Shown: positions 14,629 to 15,146 of the stretch, piece after piece | Position numbering within the stretch: the first letter of the stretch is position 1 | Layout: each line of letters starts with the position of its first letter | Assembly (NCBI GenBank): GCA_964015995.1 | Contig: CAXHFH010000056.1 | Location: forward strand, 1-15,146 | Length of the DNA: 15,146 bases | Origin: UBA1672 sp964015995 | Lineage (GTDB): Bacteria > Pseudomonadota > Alphaproteobacteria > Micavibrionales > Micavibrionaceae | Direction of reading: 5' to 3' | Translations under genes and position numbers: made by a program | Notes under the pieces: model-generated | Seen by the model: only the letters and a program-made list of their open reading frames with translations | Told to the model about the DNA's origin: nothing | Database searches by the model: none

Positions 14629-15101
14629 GCCGCTTCTTCGTTAGCCTTCAACGCACGCCAACCAATATCACGACGGCAGAACCCTTCGGCCCATGAAATT
14701 TTATCAACTGCCTTGTATGCTTGCTCTTGCGCCTTCGCGATGGTTTCACCGCTCGCCGTAACGCCAAGAACGCGCCCGCCAACACTGATGATATTACCGT
14801 TTTCATCCTTAGACGTGCCTGCGTGGAAAACATAGGCATCATCAACCGTGTTCGCATCATCAATGCCGGAAATGATTGTGTTTTTCTGATAACTGCCCGG
14901 ATAACCATCCGCCGCCATAACCACACAGAGCGCAGGATCGTTCGACCAACTCACTTGATCTTTAACTTCATCCAAACGTCCTTGCGCGGCGGCTTGAAGG
15001 ATATCAACCAGATCACCTTGCAAGCGCATCATAATTGCCTGACACTCAGGATCACCGAAACGTACGTTATGCTCCAGCAACGTGGCTTTACCGTCCTTAA
15101 T
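14625..15101 (-). CDS. purD: Phosphoribosylamine-glycine ligase, C-terminal part
   Basis: The C-terminal 158 residues of GARS, the second step of purine synthesis (phosphoribosylamine + glycine + ATP to GAR). The visible part starts IKDGKATLLEHNVRFGDPEC, the metal-binding end of the ATP-grasp domain (Glu and Asn of ExNxRxGDPE), and continues into the C-terminal domain with VVMAADGYPGSY and HAGTSKDENGNIISVGGRVL. About 60 percent of the protein (N-domain and most of the ATP-grasp) is missing because the contig ends. The open frame continues to an apparent ATG at 15114-15116, but the first five residues, MYKRQ, are translated from Nextera adapter and are not protein. The stop overlaps the convergent tadA stop. 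Confidence 0.95.
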   Translation of the reverse strand: MKDGKATLLEHNVRFGDPECQAIMMRLQGDLVDILQAAAQGRLDEVKDQVSWSNDPALCVVMAADGYPGSYQKNTIISGIDDANTVDDAYVFHAGTSKDENGNIISVGGRVLGVTASGETIAKAQEQAYKAVDKISWAEGFCRRDIGWRALKANEEAA

Positions 15102-15146
15102 CTGTCTCTTATACACATCTCCGAGCCCACGAGACGTCTGAGTATC
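15102..15146 (+). other. Illumina Nextera adapter contamination
   Basis: Positions 15102-15120 are CTGTCTCTTATACACATCT, the 19-bp Tn5 mosaic end; 15121-15135 are CCGAGCCCACGAGAC, the remaining Nextera read-2 side adapter. The next eight bases, 15136-15143, are consistent with an i7 index, and the final ATC (15144-15146) with the start of the P7 segment. This is library sequence, not genomic DNA, and should be trimmed. Confidence 0.97.

Noticed and set aside
15102..15116. Apparent ATG start of purD giving MYKRQ
   Set aside because: These codons are the reverse complement of the Tn5 mosaic end in the sequencing adapter, not genomic sequence.

Overview
The window looks like an end fragment of an alphaproteobacterial genome of moderate-to-low GC, probably from an uncultured lineage. 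The clearest clues are a glutathione-S-transferase-fold protein very like FzlA, the FtsZ-binding division protein of Alphaproteobacteria, sitting close to uppP, and the rsmD / rluB / tadA / purD cluster, an arrangement I know from that class. I cannot place it below class level. The last 45 bases are not genomic: they are Illumina Nextera adapter plus index, so the true DNA ends at 15101 inside purD.

Layout. 1-683 (minus): start of a class I/II PLP aminotransferase that runs off the left edge. 684-943: a 260-bp gap with a GC-rich patch and a possible 35-codon ORF. 944-2908 (minus): complete acetoacetyl-CoA synthetase. 2909-3075: AT-rich divergent spacer. 3076-5954 (plus): a two-gene envelope redox operon, a full-length DsbD/ScsB-type electron transporter followed by a secreted peroxiredoxin-like protein, closed by an intrinsic terminator at 5978-6008. 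6060-8024 (plus): a soluble three-PAS histidine kinase without a receiver domain or adjacent response regulator. 8028-11896 (minus): five co-directional genes, in transcription order a small two-helix membrane protein, a secreted YceI, a cytochrome b561-YceI fusion, FzlA, and an atypical extended SDR. A near-consensus sigma70-type promoter sits in front of yceI. 11926-12777 (plus): uppP, divergent from the small membrane protein. 12751-14162 (minus): rluB then rsmD (ATGA overlap), both rRNA modification. 14161-14628 (plus): tadA, whose ATG overlaps the rluB ATG on the other strand. 14625-15101 (minus): C-terminal part of purD.

How the genes fit together. The envelope is the main theme: thiol reducing power carried across the membrane (DsbD to a peroxiredoxin-like client), isoprenoid/quinone-related proteins (YceI, cytochrome b561-YceI), undecaprenyl-phosphate recycling (UppP) and division (FzlA). 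The right end is translation housekeeping (16S m2G966, 23S pseudouridine, tRNA inosine-34) plus purine synthesis. I saw no tRNA, rRNA, CRISPR array, insertion sequence, phage gene or defence gene. Nothing here amounts to a clearly new system; the most useful second looks are the adapter end, the DsbD/peroxiredoxin pair, the YceI tandem beside FzlA and UppP, and the shared start codons of rluB and tadA.
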